DNA from: a virus
Reading direction: 5' to 3' (one strand)
IMG/VR virus record: IMGVR_UViG_3300020187_000218
Span: 1 to 23,879 of that record
DNA: 23,879 bases
This document shows positions 8,265-16,721 of this stretch, piece by piece (position 1 is the stretch's first letter; every line of letters begins with the position of its first letter). The notes below the pieces were generated by a model. It made no database searches and was not told the DNA's origin. It was given only the letters and a program-made list of their open reading frames with translations. Position numbers and translations under genes: made by a program.

Positions 8265-8660
8265 ATGTTTGATTTTTTATCTGGCGAGAATATTGAGCAA
8301 GAAGCAGAAATGGCAAAAAAGATTGCTCAGAACAAAGAAATGATGGCCGCAGAGCTTAGAGCGCAAATGGTTGCACCAAAACCGGATTTTGCACTACCTG
8401 ATGTACCTGTGCCAGAAGCGCCACAGACATTTATGGATCAAATGCAGCCCTACATGGATAAGATCGGTAAGGGCGCTCAGTCATTTGCTCATCAGGGCTT
8501 TGTTAGCCCTAACATTGCGCCAGTACAGCGTGGCGGTGGCGTCATGCAGCCACAACATCAACAAACGATTCCGTATGGTCAGGGCATTGTTGCGCAAATG
8601 GACAAGGGCGATAACAAGAGCGATGTTATTCAACTAATTATGAAAATGATGGGAGGCTAG
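8265..8660 (+). CDS. Small virion-region protein, helical N-terminus, unknown function
   Basis: 131 residues from ATG 8265, four bases after the previous stop. Residues 8-37 form a charged helix (ENIEQEAEMAKKIAQNKEMMAAELRAQMV), followed by a Pro-rich segment (PKPDFALPDVPVPEAPQ) and a Gly/Gln-rich stretch. It ends in a short hydrophobic, Met-rich helix (VIQLIMKMMGG). No known domain. It lies between two probable internal-virion genes and is read in the same direction with almost no spacing, so it is likely part of the same morphogenesis set. Confidence 0.68.
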   Translation: MFDFLSGENIEQEAEMAKKIAQNKEMMAAELRAQMVAPKPDFALPDVPVPEAPQTFMDQMQPYMDKIGKGAQSFAHQGFVSPNIAPVQRGGGVMQPQHQQTIPYGQGIVAQMDKGDNKSDVIQLIMKMMGG

Positions 8661-8661
8661 A

Positions 8662-9774
8662 ATGCCTGATAATGAAATGGGCCTACTTGATCGGTTAGGT
8701 AAAGGAATAAAAGAGTTCCGCGCAGACCCAGAGCGCATGGCAAGATTGCAAATGGGCCTAAACTCTATGCGGTTAAACCCTGATCAGGGCATTGCAGCGT
8801 CTGCAGCTAATACCATTCAGCAGGCGCAAGAGCGCAGGCAAAGCGGTATAGATGCTGCTGCAACGATGAAGTTTCTGCAATCAAGAGCAGCGACTGATCC
8901 AATGGCGTCGCAAGCATTAGGAGCCATCCAAGCAAACCCAGGTATGGTAAAAGACATCATGGGCGCATACTTGTCTGGGCAATTTAAGTCACCGCACATG
9001 AACAAAAACATTGGCTCTGTGCAGACCGCCCAAGAAGACATGCCTGCTTACGATATTAAAGCTGGTGACCAATTTACCTATGAATATGACCCGAATGCTA
9101 ACGGAGGGTTTAGTTTGATCAAGCTAGGCGGTAGAGGCACGACTAACCAAGAGCAAGCGCAAATGGACAGTGACGCTGTTTTAAGACAGTCGGACATTGC
9201 GGCGGCGCGTAGTCAAGCTAAAGAGTATTTTGGTAGATATGATGCGGCTACCAGTCAAATTACCTCATTACGTCAAGCAAGAAAGTTAATTGAAGAAGGC
9301 GCTGAAACCGGCTGGATTAAACAGCATTTGCCGACATTTAAAGCAAACACCCAATTACTGCGAAATGTAGCTAATGAAATGGGTATTGATATTATTAACT
9401 CCGCGACGTTTGGTGCGCTAAGTGCTACAGAATTAAAACTAGCGTTGTCTACTGGCTTTCCGCAGGGCTTAAACAGATCGCAAACCCTAAAATACATCGA
9501 TGAAAAAATTGCAGCGCAAGACAAGTTTAGGCGTGAACTACTTAAGAAAACTAATCGGCTTAACTCTGGTATTGGCCTGACAGAGTGGACAAGAGAGGTA
9601 ATGGAGCAAGAGGAACTTGAATATCAAGTAGCTGCTGTACCGCAAAACAATCCTAAATTAATAGCACTTGCTGAAAAGAAAAGCACCCCGACAACGCCTA
9701 TTTCGCCGCAGTATATTTGGGATCGCATGAATTACGCACAGCGCAAGGCATTTATGGATCAGGAGCAGCAATGA
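8662..9774 (+). CDS. Probable internal virion/ejection protein
   Basis: 370 residues, ATG 8662 with a strong GGGAGG site. The N-terminus (GLLDRLGKGIKEFRADPERMARLQMGLNSMRLNPDQGIAASAANTIQQAQERR) is a pattern I associate with large hypothetical proteins encoded in series with ejection-type proteins of marine podophages. The middle (residues ~165-300) is strongly helical and includes AARSQAKEYFGRYDAATSQI and an ATELKLALSTGFPQGLNRSQT segment. No catalytic motif seen. The stop overlaps the next start (ATGA at 9771-9774), so the pair is translationally coupled. Injection-protein function is inferred from neighbourhood and composition. Confidence 0.7.
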   Translation: MPDNEMGLLDRLGKGIKEFRADPERMARLQMGLNSMRLNPDQGIAASAANTIQQAQERRQSGIDAAATMKFLQSRAATDPMASQALGAIQANPGMVKDIMGAYLSGQFKSPHMNKNIGSVQTAQEDMPAYDIKAGDQFTYEYDPNANGGFSLIKLGGRGTTNQEQAQMDSDAVLRQSDIAAARSQAKEYFGRYDAATSQITSLRQARKLIEEGAETGWIKQHLPTFKANTQLLRNVANEMGIDIINSATFGALSATELKLALSTGFPQGLNRSQTLKYIDEKIAAQDKFRRELLKKTNRLNSGIGLTEWTREVMEQEELEYQVAAVPQNNPKLIALAEKKSTPTTPISPQYIWDRMNYAQRKAFMDQEQQ

Positions 9775-11756
9775 ATACACAGGATGAGATATTAGCCTCT
9801 TTGGATTTAGGTCTTGGCGATGACACTGAAGCTGCACAGCAGCCGCAGGGTAATTACTATGGAAATTTAGGTCGTACTGCCGTTGGACAGGGGTTTTTGC
9901 TTGGCTTTGGTGATGAGCTTGAGGCTGGTTTTAGTGCAGCAATGTCAAGATTTTCAGATGATCCTAAAACGTACAAAGAAATCAGAGATGGTGTACGTCA
10001 GCAGTTAAAACAGTTTCAGGCGCAAAACCCTAAAACAGCAATTACTAGCGAGATTGTTGGCGGTTTGATACCTACGGTAGCGATGATGATCGCAACACCA
10101 TTAACTGGAGGGTCAAGCGGTGCAGCGGCAACTGCTAATGCAGGTCGCATGATGGGGGTAGCTAAAAGAGCATTAAATGCCGCGCCAGTAAGTGCAGGTG
10201 CAGGACTTGGTTACTCAGAAGCTGATCTGACAGAGGGTAATGTAAGTGGTGCAGTTTTAGATACAGCTATTGGTGGATTAGCAGGTGTTCTTGGCTCTGA
10301 GGGACTACGGCAAGCGGCAAAAGCGGCAGGTGGTAGTTACAAATCTTTTAATACGTTTATCAGAAATAAGTACGGTAATGAGTACGTTGGGCCTGTGTCA
10401 GAATATCTTAATAAGTTACGAAGCAGAACAGGAAAAAGTATTGAGGAAACAATTGAGGACATTAAAAACGGCGGCGTAATGGCTGAAGATGATGCGCTGC
10501 CAGCAAGCTTACGTGGCATTGCATCTGAAGGTGGAGAGGCTGCTGGGGACATAAAAATTGCAGCCAAGGGTCGTGTAGATCAAACGATGGGGCAGGCTCG
10601 TGACGAGGTAAGAACCGCTTTAGCGCCAGGAGTGTCAGGAACAAATGTTGCGCTGGCTCAAAAACGTGCCAATCAAGAGTTAAAAGACTATCAAGGCGAC
10701 GAGTACGGCGCCATTTACGCCGATGCGCCAAAGCTTGCGGAGCCTGTTAAGCAAAAAATGTTTGGTCAGCTAAGAGTGAACACTAGACTACGCCGCTCGA
10801 TGGAAGAGCTTTACGAAGCCGAGGCAGGAAATAATCCTAACCTAAAACCGTTGTTTGGCGATAAAGTTGACCCAAAAACTGGAAAAACATACTTTGCCTT
10901 TAAACGCGAGCCAACCCTAAAAGACGCAGAGCAAGTTAGGCAGATTCTTAAGGAAATGGAGTCTAATAAATATGCAGGCTCTAATCCTAGCCCAGCCATT
11001 GCTGTTGAGTTAGGTGAGGCGGAGTCAGTTTTAAAAAAAGCTCTTGACAAGGCCAGTCCAAGACTTGCGTTAAACCGTGAAAATTATTCTGCACGTGTAG
11101 CTTTTGACAATGCATTTAAGTTAGGCAAGCAATCGCAAGGCGCTAGCAGTGATGATCTTGCCAACATATTGGATGATTTAAATCCTGATGAGGTTAAAGC
11201 GTTTAGAGCAGGATATTACCAAACAGTTAAACGAGCGCTATCTGACAGAAAAGGGTCATTCCCGGCACAAGCTGGAGGACTTGATAGAGCAAAGTCTGGG
11301 CCAAACGAAATCATGAAGACTATTTTGCCTGAAGATCAAGCTGACAGTGCGATTGCAGCATTGGCTCGTGCAGGTCGAGCGCAACAAAACAACGCAGCAA
11401 TTAAGCCTGCGGGTAACTCAATGACGCAATTTACTAATGAGGCCACTAAAGAAATGGGCGCGGTTGGCAAGGTCGCGGCTATTAGTGAGGCGTTAGCTAT
11501 GCCTTCCCCTGGCAATGTTAGTCGTGCTGCGGTGGCTTTGACACCAGAAGACCTTGGGTTAAATAATGAACAAAAACGCAAAGTGGTTGAAATTTTATTT
11601 TCAGAAAACCCTGATTTAGTACGTGCCGCTTTAACTGATGAGACAGCCTTTGGTGTGCTAAACCAAAAAGTGATTAACATTGCGAACCGCTTAATGCAGG
11701 GCGCTGACAATGTTGTGCAGCGACAAGCCCCTGCTGGTCTTATAGAAAACCTTTAA
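9771..11756 (+). CDS. Large internal virion/ejection-type protein with Gly/Ala hydrophobic segments
   Basis: 661 residues from ATG 9771 (an upstream in-frame start would run back into the 370-residue gene). The signature GRTAVGQGFLLGFGDELEAGF, then YKEIRDGVRQQLKQFQAQNPKTAITSEIVGGL, is a common phage pattern usually annotated as hypothetical or internal protein. Residues ~100-185 hold Gly/Ala-rich hydrophobic stretches (SEIVGGLIPTVAMMIATPLTGG and VLDTAIGGLAGVLGS) that could insert in a membrane. The rest is helical and charged (~190-600). Together with the two preceding large proteins it may form the set expelled with DNA to bridge the cell envelope. That is inference by analogy with T7 and P22 ejection proteins. 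Confidence 0.72.
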   Translation: MNTQDEILASLDLGLGDDTEAAQQPQGNYYGNLGRTAVGQGFLLGFGDELEAGFSAAMSRFSDDPKTYKEIRDGVRQQLKQFQAQNPKTAITSEIVGGLIPTVAMMIATPLTGGSSGAAATANAGRMMGVAKRALNAAPVSAGAGLGYSEADLTEGNVSGAVLDTAIGGLAGVLGSEGLRQAAKAAGGSYKSFNTFIRNKYGNEYVGPVSEYLNKLRSRTGKSIEETIEDIKNGGVMAEDDALPASLRGIASEGGEAAGDIKIAAKGRVDQTMGQARDEVRTALAPGVSGTNVALAQKRANQELKDYQGDEYGAIYADAPKLAEPVKQKMFGQLRVNTRLRRSMEELYEAEAGNNPNLKPLFGDKVDPKTGKTYFAFKREPTLKDAEQVRQILKEMESNKYAGSNPSPAIAVELGEAESVLKKALDKASPRLALNRENYSARVAFDNAFKLGKQSQGASSDDLANILDDLNPDEVKAFRAGYYQTVKRALSDRKGSFPAQAGGLDRAKSGPNEIMKTILPEDQADSAIAALARAGRAQQNNAAIKPAGNSMTQFTNEATKEMGAVGKVAAISEALAMPSPGNVSRAAVALTPEDLGLNNEQKRKVVEILFSENPDLVRAALTDETAFGVLNQKVINIANRLMQGADNVVQRQAPAGLIENL

Positions 11757-11773
11757 ATAATCCTTCTTACTGC

Positions 11774-11791
11774 ACCGCTTTAACTGGCGGT
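11774..11791 (+). terminator. Weak hairpin before the portal gene (attenuator or processing site)
   Basis: In the 55-nt gap between 11757 and 11811, ACCGC (11774-11778) pairs with GCGGT (11787-11791) around an 8-nt loop, followed by a short U-rich stretch (TCTTTCT). The stem is only 5 bp and the U tract is broken, so full termination is doubtful. It may attenuate transcription or protect an mRNA end. Confidence 0.3.
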
Positions 11792-11811
11792 CTTTCTCGT
11801 GGAAAAAATAT

Positions 11812-13899
11812 ATGGAACTTAAAAAGCTAACAGAAGACGACATCAAGTCAATTGCAGCGGATGCGGTGGACAACGCAGAAGATTTTGTAAACTCAGAGCT
11901 GGTAGATGATCGACTTAAAGCGCAGCGATACTATGACGGTAAGGTTGATATTGGCGAGGAAGAGGGCCGAAGTCGGGTTGTGTCAACCAAGATACGCGAC
12001 AAGATACGGGCCATAAAGCCAAGTTTGATGCGTGTTTTTCTGTCAACTGATAAGCCGGTTGAATTTGCTCCTACAGGGCGCGAGGACGCGCAGTTTGCTG
12101 AACAGGCCACTAAGTACGTTAACTACAAGTTTAATACGTTAGGCGGCTACAGTGTGCTGTCTGATGTCTTTGCTGATTCACTCCTAAAGAAGTGCGGTGT
12201 TGTTAAGTGCTATTGGAATATTGAGAAAGAAAGCGAGACGTTTGATCACCAAGACCTTCCTGATGAGGAGTTTAGCTTAATTGTTAACGATCCGCGTGTT
12301 GAGGTCATTAAGCACGAAGAGATCATCGAGATGGATGTTGATGACATGGGCGTTGAGTACCAGCGCACAATGCATAACGTCAAAGTGTCTGTCACCGAAG
12401 AGTACGGTGATCTATGTATTGAGAGCCTACCACCGGAAGAGTTCTTTATATCCTCAGAGGCCACTAATTTAGACGATGCCTATGCTGTTGTTCATAAGCG
12501 CGAGATGCGAGTAGGTGACCTGGTTGCAATGGGTTATGACTTTGATGTCGTGTCTGAATTAACTGGTAATGACACTGATAACTTTTCAGATGAAGAGCGA
12601 TTTGAGCGTCAGAACTTTAGTTTAGATGATGATGAGCAGCCTTTAGACCCCACAATGCGAAAGGTCGTTGTGTCTGAGGTCTACATGAAGATTGACGTTG
12701 ACGGCACTGGCGTACCTGTCATGCACAAGATACTGCTTGGTGGCGGTTCTGATGAGTTGCTTGATTATGAGCCGTGGGGTGACCTACCGTTTGCCGTGTT
12801 TCAGCATGATCCGGAACCGCATACGTGGGTCGGTAACTCTCTTGCAGATATTCTCTTTTCGGAACAAGACGCAGCAACAGCAATGCTCCGTGGCGTCCTC
12901 GATAACGTGGCACTAACCAATAACCCTCGCACCGAGATTGTTGAGGGCATGGTCAATGTAGATGACTTCCTCAATAACGAGATTGGCGGTGTTGTCAGAA
13001 CAAAAGCCGGAGGCTCAGTTACGCCTTTGACCGTTCCATTTGTCGCAGGTCAGACACTTTCTGCTGTCGAGTATTTTGATGCTCAAATTGATCAAAAAAC
13101 AGGCGTATCTGCTGCTTCATCCGGTCTTGACCCTAATGCACTACAGAACACCACTGCAACGGCTGTTAATGCCACTGTGCAGGGCGCGGCGAGTCAAATC
13201 GAGGTAATGGCTAGGAACCTAGCTGAAGGCGGTGTAACGCAATTATTTAAGCTTATGCTGAAGCTAACAATTGAGAACTGCGACAAAGCCGAAATGATGG
13301 CAGTCGGTGGTAATGACTACATGCCCGTTGACCCACGGTCTTGGAATAAAGAAATGGATGTCACGGTCAATGTTGGCTTAGGAACTGGCAGAGAGGGTGA
13401 GCGCCTAGCAGCCCTACAACAAGCTTTAGACATGCAGGTTCAAATTTTCACTAATTACGGTGTCGGTAACGGCTTAGTTGGCATGACTGAAATTAGAAAC
13501 ACCCTTGCAGATATGTTAGCAATGGGCGGTCTGCGCAATGTAAACCGTTACTTTAGACCAATGGACGCTGAAACAGAGATGATGCTACAGCAGCAAGCAC
13601 AAGCGCAGCAGGGTCAGGAGCCGATGGATCAGGCAGCAGCGTACTTGCAAGCCGAGCAAATGAAGGCGCAGTCTAAAGCACAGACTGATATGGCAAAACT
13701 ACAAATTGATGCACAAAAGGCGCTTGCACAGGATGACAGAGAGCGCGACCAGATGGATCAGGATTTGCTTGTTAAGGCTGCCGAGATTTATGGCAAGTAT
13801 CAGTCCAATGTAGACGTAGCTGGCGTTAAACAAGCGCAGGCGATGCCTAGATACCCAGCACAATCACCTGTCCAGGCAGTTACTGGAGGTAGATTCTGA
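11812..13899 (+). CDS. Portal protein (head-to-tail connector)
   Basis: 695 residues, ATG 11812; length close to P22-type portals (~725). The N-terminal region (RYYDGKVDIGEEEGRSRVVSTKIRDKIRAIKPSLMRVF) and the later block YEPWGDLPFAVFQHDPEPHTWVGNSLADILFSEQDAATAMLRGVLDN followed by NNPRTEIVEGMVNVDDFLNNEIGGVVR match the portal pattern of P22-like and marine podophages, including the long stem/wing helix. A Gln/Ala/Met-rich helical C-terminus (~580-660) fits the barrel or crown helix that extends into the capsid. The portal forms a dodecameric ring at one vertex, nucleates capsid assembly, binds terminase and passes DNA. Its place just before a scaffold and a capsid gene supports the call. Confidence 0.88.
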   Translation: MELKKLTEDDIKSIAADAVDNAEDFVNSELVDDRLKAQRYYDGKVDIGEEEGRSRVVSTKIRDKIRAIKPSLMRVFLSTDKPVEFAPTGREDAQFAEQATKYVNYKFNTLGGYSVLSDVFADSLLKKCGVVKCYWNIEKESETFDHQDLPDEEFSLIVNDPRVEVIKHEEIIEMDVDDMGVEYQRTMHNVKVSVTEEYGDLCIESLPPEEFFISSEATNLDDAYAVVHKREMRVGDLVAMGYDFDVVSELTGNDTDNFSDEERFERQNFSLDDDEQPLDPTMRKVVVSEVYMKIDVDGTGVPVMHKILLGGGSDELLDYEPWGDLPFAVFQHDPEPHTWVGNSLADILFSEQDAATAMLRGVLDNVALTNNPRTEIVEGMVNVDDFLNNEIGGVVRTKAGGSVTPLTVPFVAGQTLSAVEYFDAQIDQKTGVSAASSGLDPNALQNTTATAVNATVQGAASQIEVMARNLAEGGVTQLFKLMLKLTIENCDKAEMMAVGGNDYMPVDPRSWNKEMDVTVNVGLGTGREGERLAALQQALDMQVQIFTNYGVGNGLVGMTEIRNTLADMLAMGGLRNVNRYFRPMDAETEMMLQQQAQAQQGQEPMDQAAAYLQAEQMKAQSKAQTDMAKLQIDAQKALAQDDRERDQMDQDLLVKAAEIYGKYQSNVDVAGVKQAQAMPRYPAQSPVQAVTGGRF

Positions 13900-14147
13900 A
13901 CAATAAAGAAAAAGCTCAACGATACCTACGTTTAGAAAAAGATGACGTATTCCAAGAGCTTTTAAAGGATGTCAGAGATGACGCAGTAAGCGTCTTTCTG
14001 GAGCAGTCTCGTAACGACGAGGCGATACAACGGGCGCGTGATTTAATTGATGCGCTAAACACAATCGAGACCAAGATCAACTCCATTAAGATGGCCGATC
14101 TTGTCGATGACAAAAGGAAAACAGTACCGTGGAAACGACTGAAGTAA
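13896..14147 (+). CDS. Small head-assembly-region protein with apparent CTG start
   Basis: 83 residues (LNNKEKAQRYLRLEKDD..., ending DDKRKTVPWKRLK), almost entirely charged alpha helix. The frame has no ATG, GTG or TTG at its 5' end. The best start is CTG 13896, overlapping the portal TGA as CTGA and lying 6 nt after a perfect GGAGG at 13885-13889. The stop (14145-14147) overlaps the scaffold gene by 19 nt. Codon composition and direction fit the flanking genes. Small helical genes often sit between portal and scaffold in podophages. The function is unknown; assembly or connector help is a guess. Confidence 0.68.
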   Translation: MNNKEKAQRYLRLEKDDVFQELLKDVRDDAVSVFLEQSRNDEAIQRARDLIDALNTIETKINSIKMADLVDDKRKTVPWKRLK

Positions 14148-15100
14148 CAATGGACGGCAGCATTGAATCTGCCGCAGAGGCACTACTAACGCCAACTGAA
14201 ACTGAAGCTGCAGAGGTTGTAGAAGAGGAGACCCAAGAGGTTGAATCTGAAGAGACTGAAGTAGACGATGAGCCAGAGCTAGAGGCCTCGCAAGATGAAG
14301 ACGAACAAGACGACATTACCGAGGACGATGACGAAGAAATCGACGCCGTTCAGGAGGAGCAGTCCTACACTGTCAAGATTGATGGTCAGGAACGGGCTGT
14401 AACCCTCGACGAACTCAAGCAAGGATTTTCGGGTCAACAGTATGTCCAAAAAGGGATGCAAGAAAATGCTCAAATGCGCAAGCAAGCCGAGCAGGTTTAT
14501 AACGCCCTTTTAGAATCTCGTCAGCAGGTGACTGAACTTTATCAGCAACTGCAAAATGGTGGCGCTGCTCGTCAGCCTGTCAAACCAGACCTTGCAATGT
14601 TAGACACCGATCCAATCGGGTATGTTGAAGCAAATGCGCGGTATGAAAATGACATGTCGGCCTATCAGCAAGAGATGCAACAAATGCAACGGGTGCAACA
14701 GGAACAGGTACACGCACAGAATCTAGCACTTGAAGCTCATCGTTCACAAGAAATGTCTAAACTCCTAGATATCATGCCAGACCTTAAAGACCCTGATAAG
14801 GGTAAGGTTATGCGTGAGCAGATGTTGAATGTGGGTAATGAGTACGGTTATTCGCCGCAAGAAATTTCGGCAATAGTTGATCATCGTGCTATACGCGTTC
14901 TGGATGATGCCAGACGGTATCGCGAAATAGTTGCCAATAAATCCAAGGCCGTTGAAAAGGCATCTCAGAAAAAGAGAACGCAGCCATTAAAAGCAGGGTC
15001 GAAAAAAGTAAATTTATCGCAGAAAGAGCTTCGGACTAAACAGAAACGACTTAGAAACAGCGGCTCAATTGATGATGCTGTTGCATTGTTATTGGGCTAA
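14129..15100 (+). CDS. Scaffolding protein
   Basis: 323 residues from GTG 14129, with AAAGGA upstream; a downstream ATG (14150) is the alternative start. The first ~75 residues are extremely acidic and unstructured. Residues ~83-105 read QSYTVKIDGQERAVTLDELKQGF, a pattern typical of podophage scaffolds. The centre is coiled-coil, Gln/Met-rich (AQMRKQAEQVYNALLES and YENDMSAYQQEMQQMQRVQQEQ), and the C-terminal ~55 residues are strongly basic (KKRTQPLKAGSKK and KELRTKQKRLR), as expected for the capsid-binding end of a scaffold. It lies between portal and major capsid genes. It should occupy the procapsid interior and leave on maturation. Confidence 0.86.
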   Translation: METTEVTMDGSIESAAEALLTPTETEAAEVVEEETQEVESEETEVDDEPELEASQDEDEQDDITEDDDEEIDAVQEEQSYTVKIDGQERAVTLDELKQGFSGQQYVQKGMQENAQMRKQAEQVYNALLESRQQVTELYQQLQNGGAARQPVKPDLAMLDTDPIGYVEANARYENDMSAYQQEMQQMQRVQQEQVHAQNLALEAHRSQEMSKLLDIMPDLKDPDKGKVMREQMLNVGNEYGYSPQEISAIVDHRAIRVLDDARRYREIVANKSKAVEKASQKKRTQPLKAGSKKVNLSQKELRTKQKRLRNSGSIDDAVALLLG

Positions 15101-15125
15101 TTTAACTTGATTTGAGGAAATAAAA

Positions 15126-16085
15126 ATGGCACAGCCAAGTAATACTTTTGACAGCTATGATGGGGCTAATTCCATCCGTGAAGACCTCTCTGGTGTAATT
15201 GAAAACGTATCACCTGAAGAGACTCCTTTTTACTCAGCATGTAAGAAGACCAAAGCAAGCAACACTCTGCATGAGTGGCAGACTGATGCTTTACGCGCAG
15301 CCGGAGCTAATGCTCACATTGAAGGTGATGCAACAACTGCTGAAGCACGTACTGCAACAACTCGTCTTGGTAACTACAGCCAAATCTTTAAGAATTCTGT
15401 AGTAATACCTGACACAGACGCTGGTCTGAACAAGGCAGGAAAGGCATCAGAAATGGCTTATCAGGTCGTTAAGGTCGCTAAAGAGCAAAAATTAGACATA
15501 GAATTGGCCCTGTTTGCTAACAACGCTAAGGTAGCTGGTAATGCTACTACTGCGCGTGAGTTAGCCGGTGTTCCAACTTGGATGACTACTAACGACAGCT
15601 TTGCTTCTGGCAACTCTGGTGCTGCTCCTACTGGTGATGGTTCTGATGCTAGAACTGACGACGGTACTCCACGAGCGCTAACCCAAGCTATCTTTGATGA
15701 CGTTATGGAAGATATTTGGACTGCCGGTGGAAAGCCAGACACTGTTTACCTATCTCCTTTTCAGATGAACAAGGCTCTTGGCTTTACTGGTAACAACAAC
15801 CAGCGTTCAACTGTACAGGCTGGTGACAGCAAAGTTGTTAAGTCGTTAGACGTATATGTTACGCCTTGGGGTACGGTTGAATTCCAGCCAAGCCGCTTGA
15901 TCCGTGGCCGTGATGTATTCATTTGTCAGAACGACATGTGGAACGTAGCTGTATTGCGTCCAACTAAGAATGTAGAACTAGCTAAATCTGGCGATAACAC
16001 TACTCGCCAGGTAGTGACAGAATTGACTCTTGTTTCTAAGAACGAAGCAGCGTCAGGCATCATCTGTGATTTAACTACTTCTTAA
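15126..16085 (+). CDS. Major capsid protein, SU10-like family
   Basis: 319 residues, ATG 15126 with GAGGA 8 nt upstream. The sequence NTFDSYDGANSIREDLSGVIENVSPEETPFYSACKKTKASNTLHEWQTDAL is a textbook start of the SU10 major capsid family (PF17236 type). It is followed by a basic, low-charge middle and a C-terminal beta region ending VTELTLVSKNEAASGIICDL. The coat fold is HK97-like in that family. The product would be the most abundant virion protein. A hairpin terminator lies 16 nt after the stop, as often seen behind highly expressed capsid genes. The size and the neighbours (scaffold before, tiny basic protein after) fit. Confidence 0.9.
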   Translation: MAQPSNTFDSYDGANSIREDLSGVIENVSPEETPFYSACKKTKASNTLHEWQTDALRAAGANAHIEGDATTAEARTATTRLGNYSQIFKNSVVIPDTDAGLNKAGKASEMAYQVVKVAKEQKLDIELALFANNAKVAGNATTARELAGVPTWMTTNDSFASGNSGAAPTGDGSDARTDDGTPRALTQAIFDDVMEDIWTAGGKPDTVYLSPFQMNKALGFTGNNNQRSTVQAGDSKVVKSLDVYVTPWGTVEFQPSRLIRGRDVFICQNDMWNVAVLRPTKNVELAKSGDNTTRQVVTELTLVSKNEAASGIICDLTTS

Positions 16086-16100
16086 TTGTTGTAACTAAAG

Positions 16101-16128
16101 CCTCACCCTTTCGAGGGTGGGGTTTTTT
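16101..16128 (+). terminator. Rho-independent terminator after the major capsid gene
   Basis: CCTCACCCT (16101-16109) pairs with AGGGTGGGG (16114-16122) through a TTCG tetraloop, with one G-T wobble, followed by six T residues. It sits 16 nt after the capsid stop. Downstream lysis genes are on the same strand, so it probably works as a partial terminator that lowers their expression. Confidence 0.88.
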
Positions 16129-16152
16129 ATTGGAGTTTTAAAGGAAATTAAT

Positions 16153-16254
16153 ATGCCAATAGTCAACGGTAAAAAATACGCTTACACCAAGGCAGGCAAG
16201 GCTGCTGCTGCAAAGGCGAAAAAAGCACCAGCTAAAAAGAAAAGGAAAAAGTAA
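16153..16254 (+). CDS. Tiny Lys/Ala-rich basic protein (histone-H1-like tail)
   Basis: 33 residues from ATG 16153, with AAGGA 8 nt upstream: MPIVNGKKYAYTKAGKAAAA, then a Lys/Ala/Pro tail with 14 Lys in total and one Arg. The VNGKKYAYTKAGK start recurs in very short phage proteins next to capsid genes, where the function is unknown. The base-rich tail would bind nucleic acid or acidic scaffold. The stop overlaps the next gene (TAATG), suggesting coupling. Real despite its size, because of the ribosome site, coupling and the familiar motif. Confidence 0.72.
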   Translation: MPIVNGKKYAYTKAGKAAAAKAKKAPAKKKRKK

Positions 16255-16538
16255 TGCTGATTAAAGAAAAGATTATCCCTACAGAAAAGGGAATCGAAAT
16301 TCACAAACAGTATAACAACAATGTCTATCTTGACGAGGTTAAGGAAATGCGCAAGCAGGGCGTTGGCATGACAGGAGAGAATCGTCTTGTTGGCAGAATA
16401 CCTGTTCACTTGGTTGCTCAATGGATGAAAGAGGCCGGAGTTAGTTGGTCTGATAACGAGGCCAAGAAAGATCTCATTCACAAGAAGATGCTGTCAGGCG
16501 AATTTGATGCATTCCGAGTCTGGAAAGGAAAATACTAA
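16254..16538 (+). CDS. Conserved phage hypothetical protein, between capsid and lysis genes
   Basis: 94 residues, ATG 16254. It has a beta-rich start (MLIKEKIIPTEKGIEIHKQYNNNVYLDEVKEMRKQG) and a helical block (LVGRIPVHLVAQWMKEAGVSWSDNEAKKDLIHKKMLSGEFDAFRVW). The phrase GRIPVHLVAxWMKEAGV is one I recall from podophage genes lying after the major capsid gene, always without function. No active-site pattern is visible. It overlaps both its neighbours by one base (TAATG at each end), so it is part of a tightly coupled operon with the basic peptide and the coiled-coil/TM protein. Confidence 0.7.
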   Translation: MLIKEKIIPTEKGIEIHKQYNNNVYLDEVKEMRKQGVGMTGENRLVGRIPVHLVAQWMKEAGVSWSDNEAKKDLIHKKMLSGEFDAFRVWKGKY

Positions 16539-16720
16539 TGCCAGAAGTTAACGAGTCGCTGATTCGCCTTGAGATGCATGAAAAGCAGTGTTTAGAGCGT
16601 TACGAAGGTATACAGCGCTCGTTAAACGAGGGCAAAACTAGGTTCGATCGAATGGACAAAATGATTATGGCGATGTACCCCTTTGTTATAGCTGCTATTG
16701 CTGCAGCAAAATGGCTTTAA
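16538..16720 (+). CDS. Small coiled-coil protein with C-terminal TM helix (XhlA-like, possible holin or partner)
   Basis: 60 residues from ATG 16538 in a TAATG overlap. Residues 1-40 are an amphipathic charged helix (SLIRLEMHEKQCLERYEGIQRSLNEGKTRFDRMDKM). Residues 43-58 are a hydrophobic TM segment (MAMYPFVIAAIAAAKWL). This arrangement (long N-terminal coiled coil, one C-terminal TM, no signal peptide) is like XhlA-type haemolysin or holin helpers. It is placed immediately before the endolysin. Whether it forms holes or only tethers endolysin is not clear. Confidence 0.66.
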   Translation: MPEVNESLIRLEMHEKQCLERYEGIQRSLNEGKTRFDRMDKMIMAMYPFVIAAIAAAKWL

Positions 16721-16721
16721 T

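Noticed and set aside
10285-11710. Several 60-120-codon frames within the large ejection-type gene on both strands
   Set aside because: They lie wholly inside the 661-codon gene, lack ribosome sites and have no recognisable composition.
14086-14485. Long open frames on the - strand opposite the scaffold gene, one very Ser-rich
   Set aside because: They mirror the acidic Glu/Asp codons of the scaffold N-terminus (GAA/GAG read backwards gives Ser/Leu-like codons). No ribosome site or family pattern.
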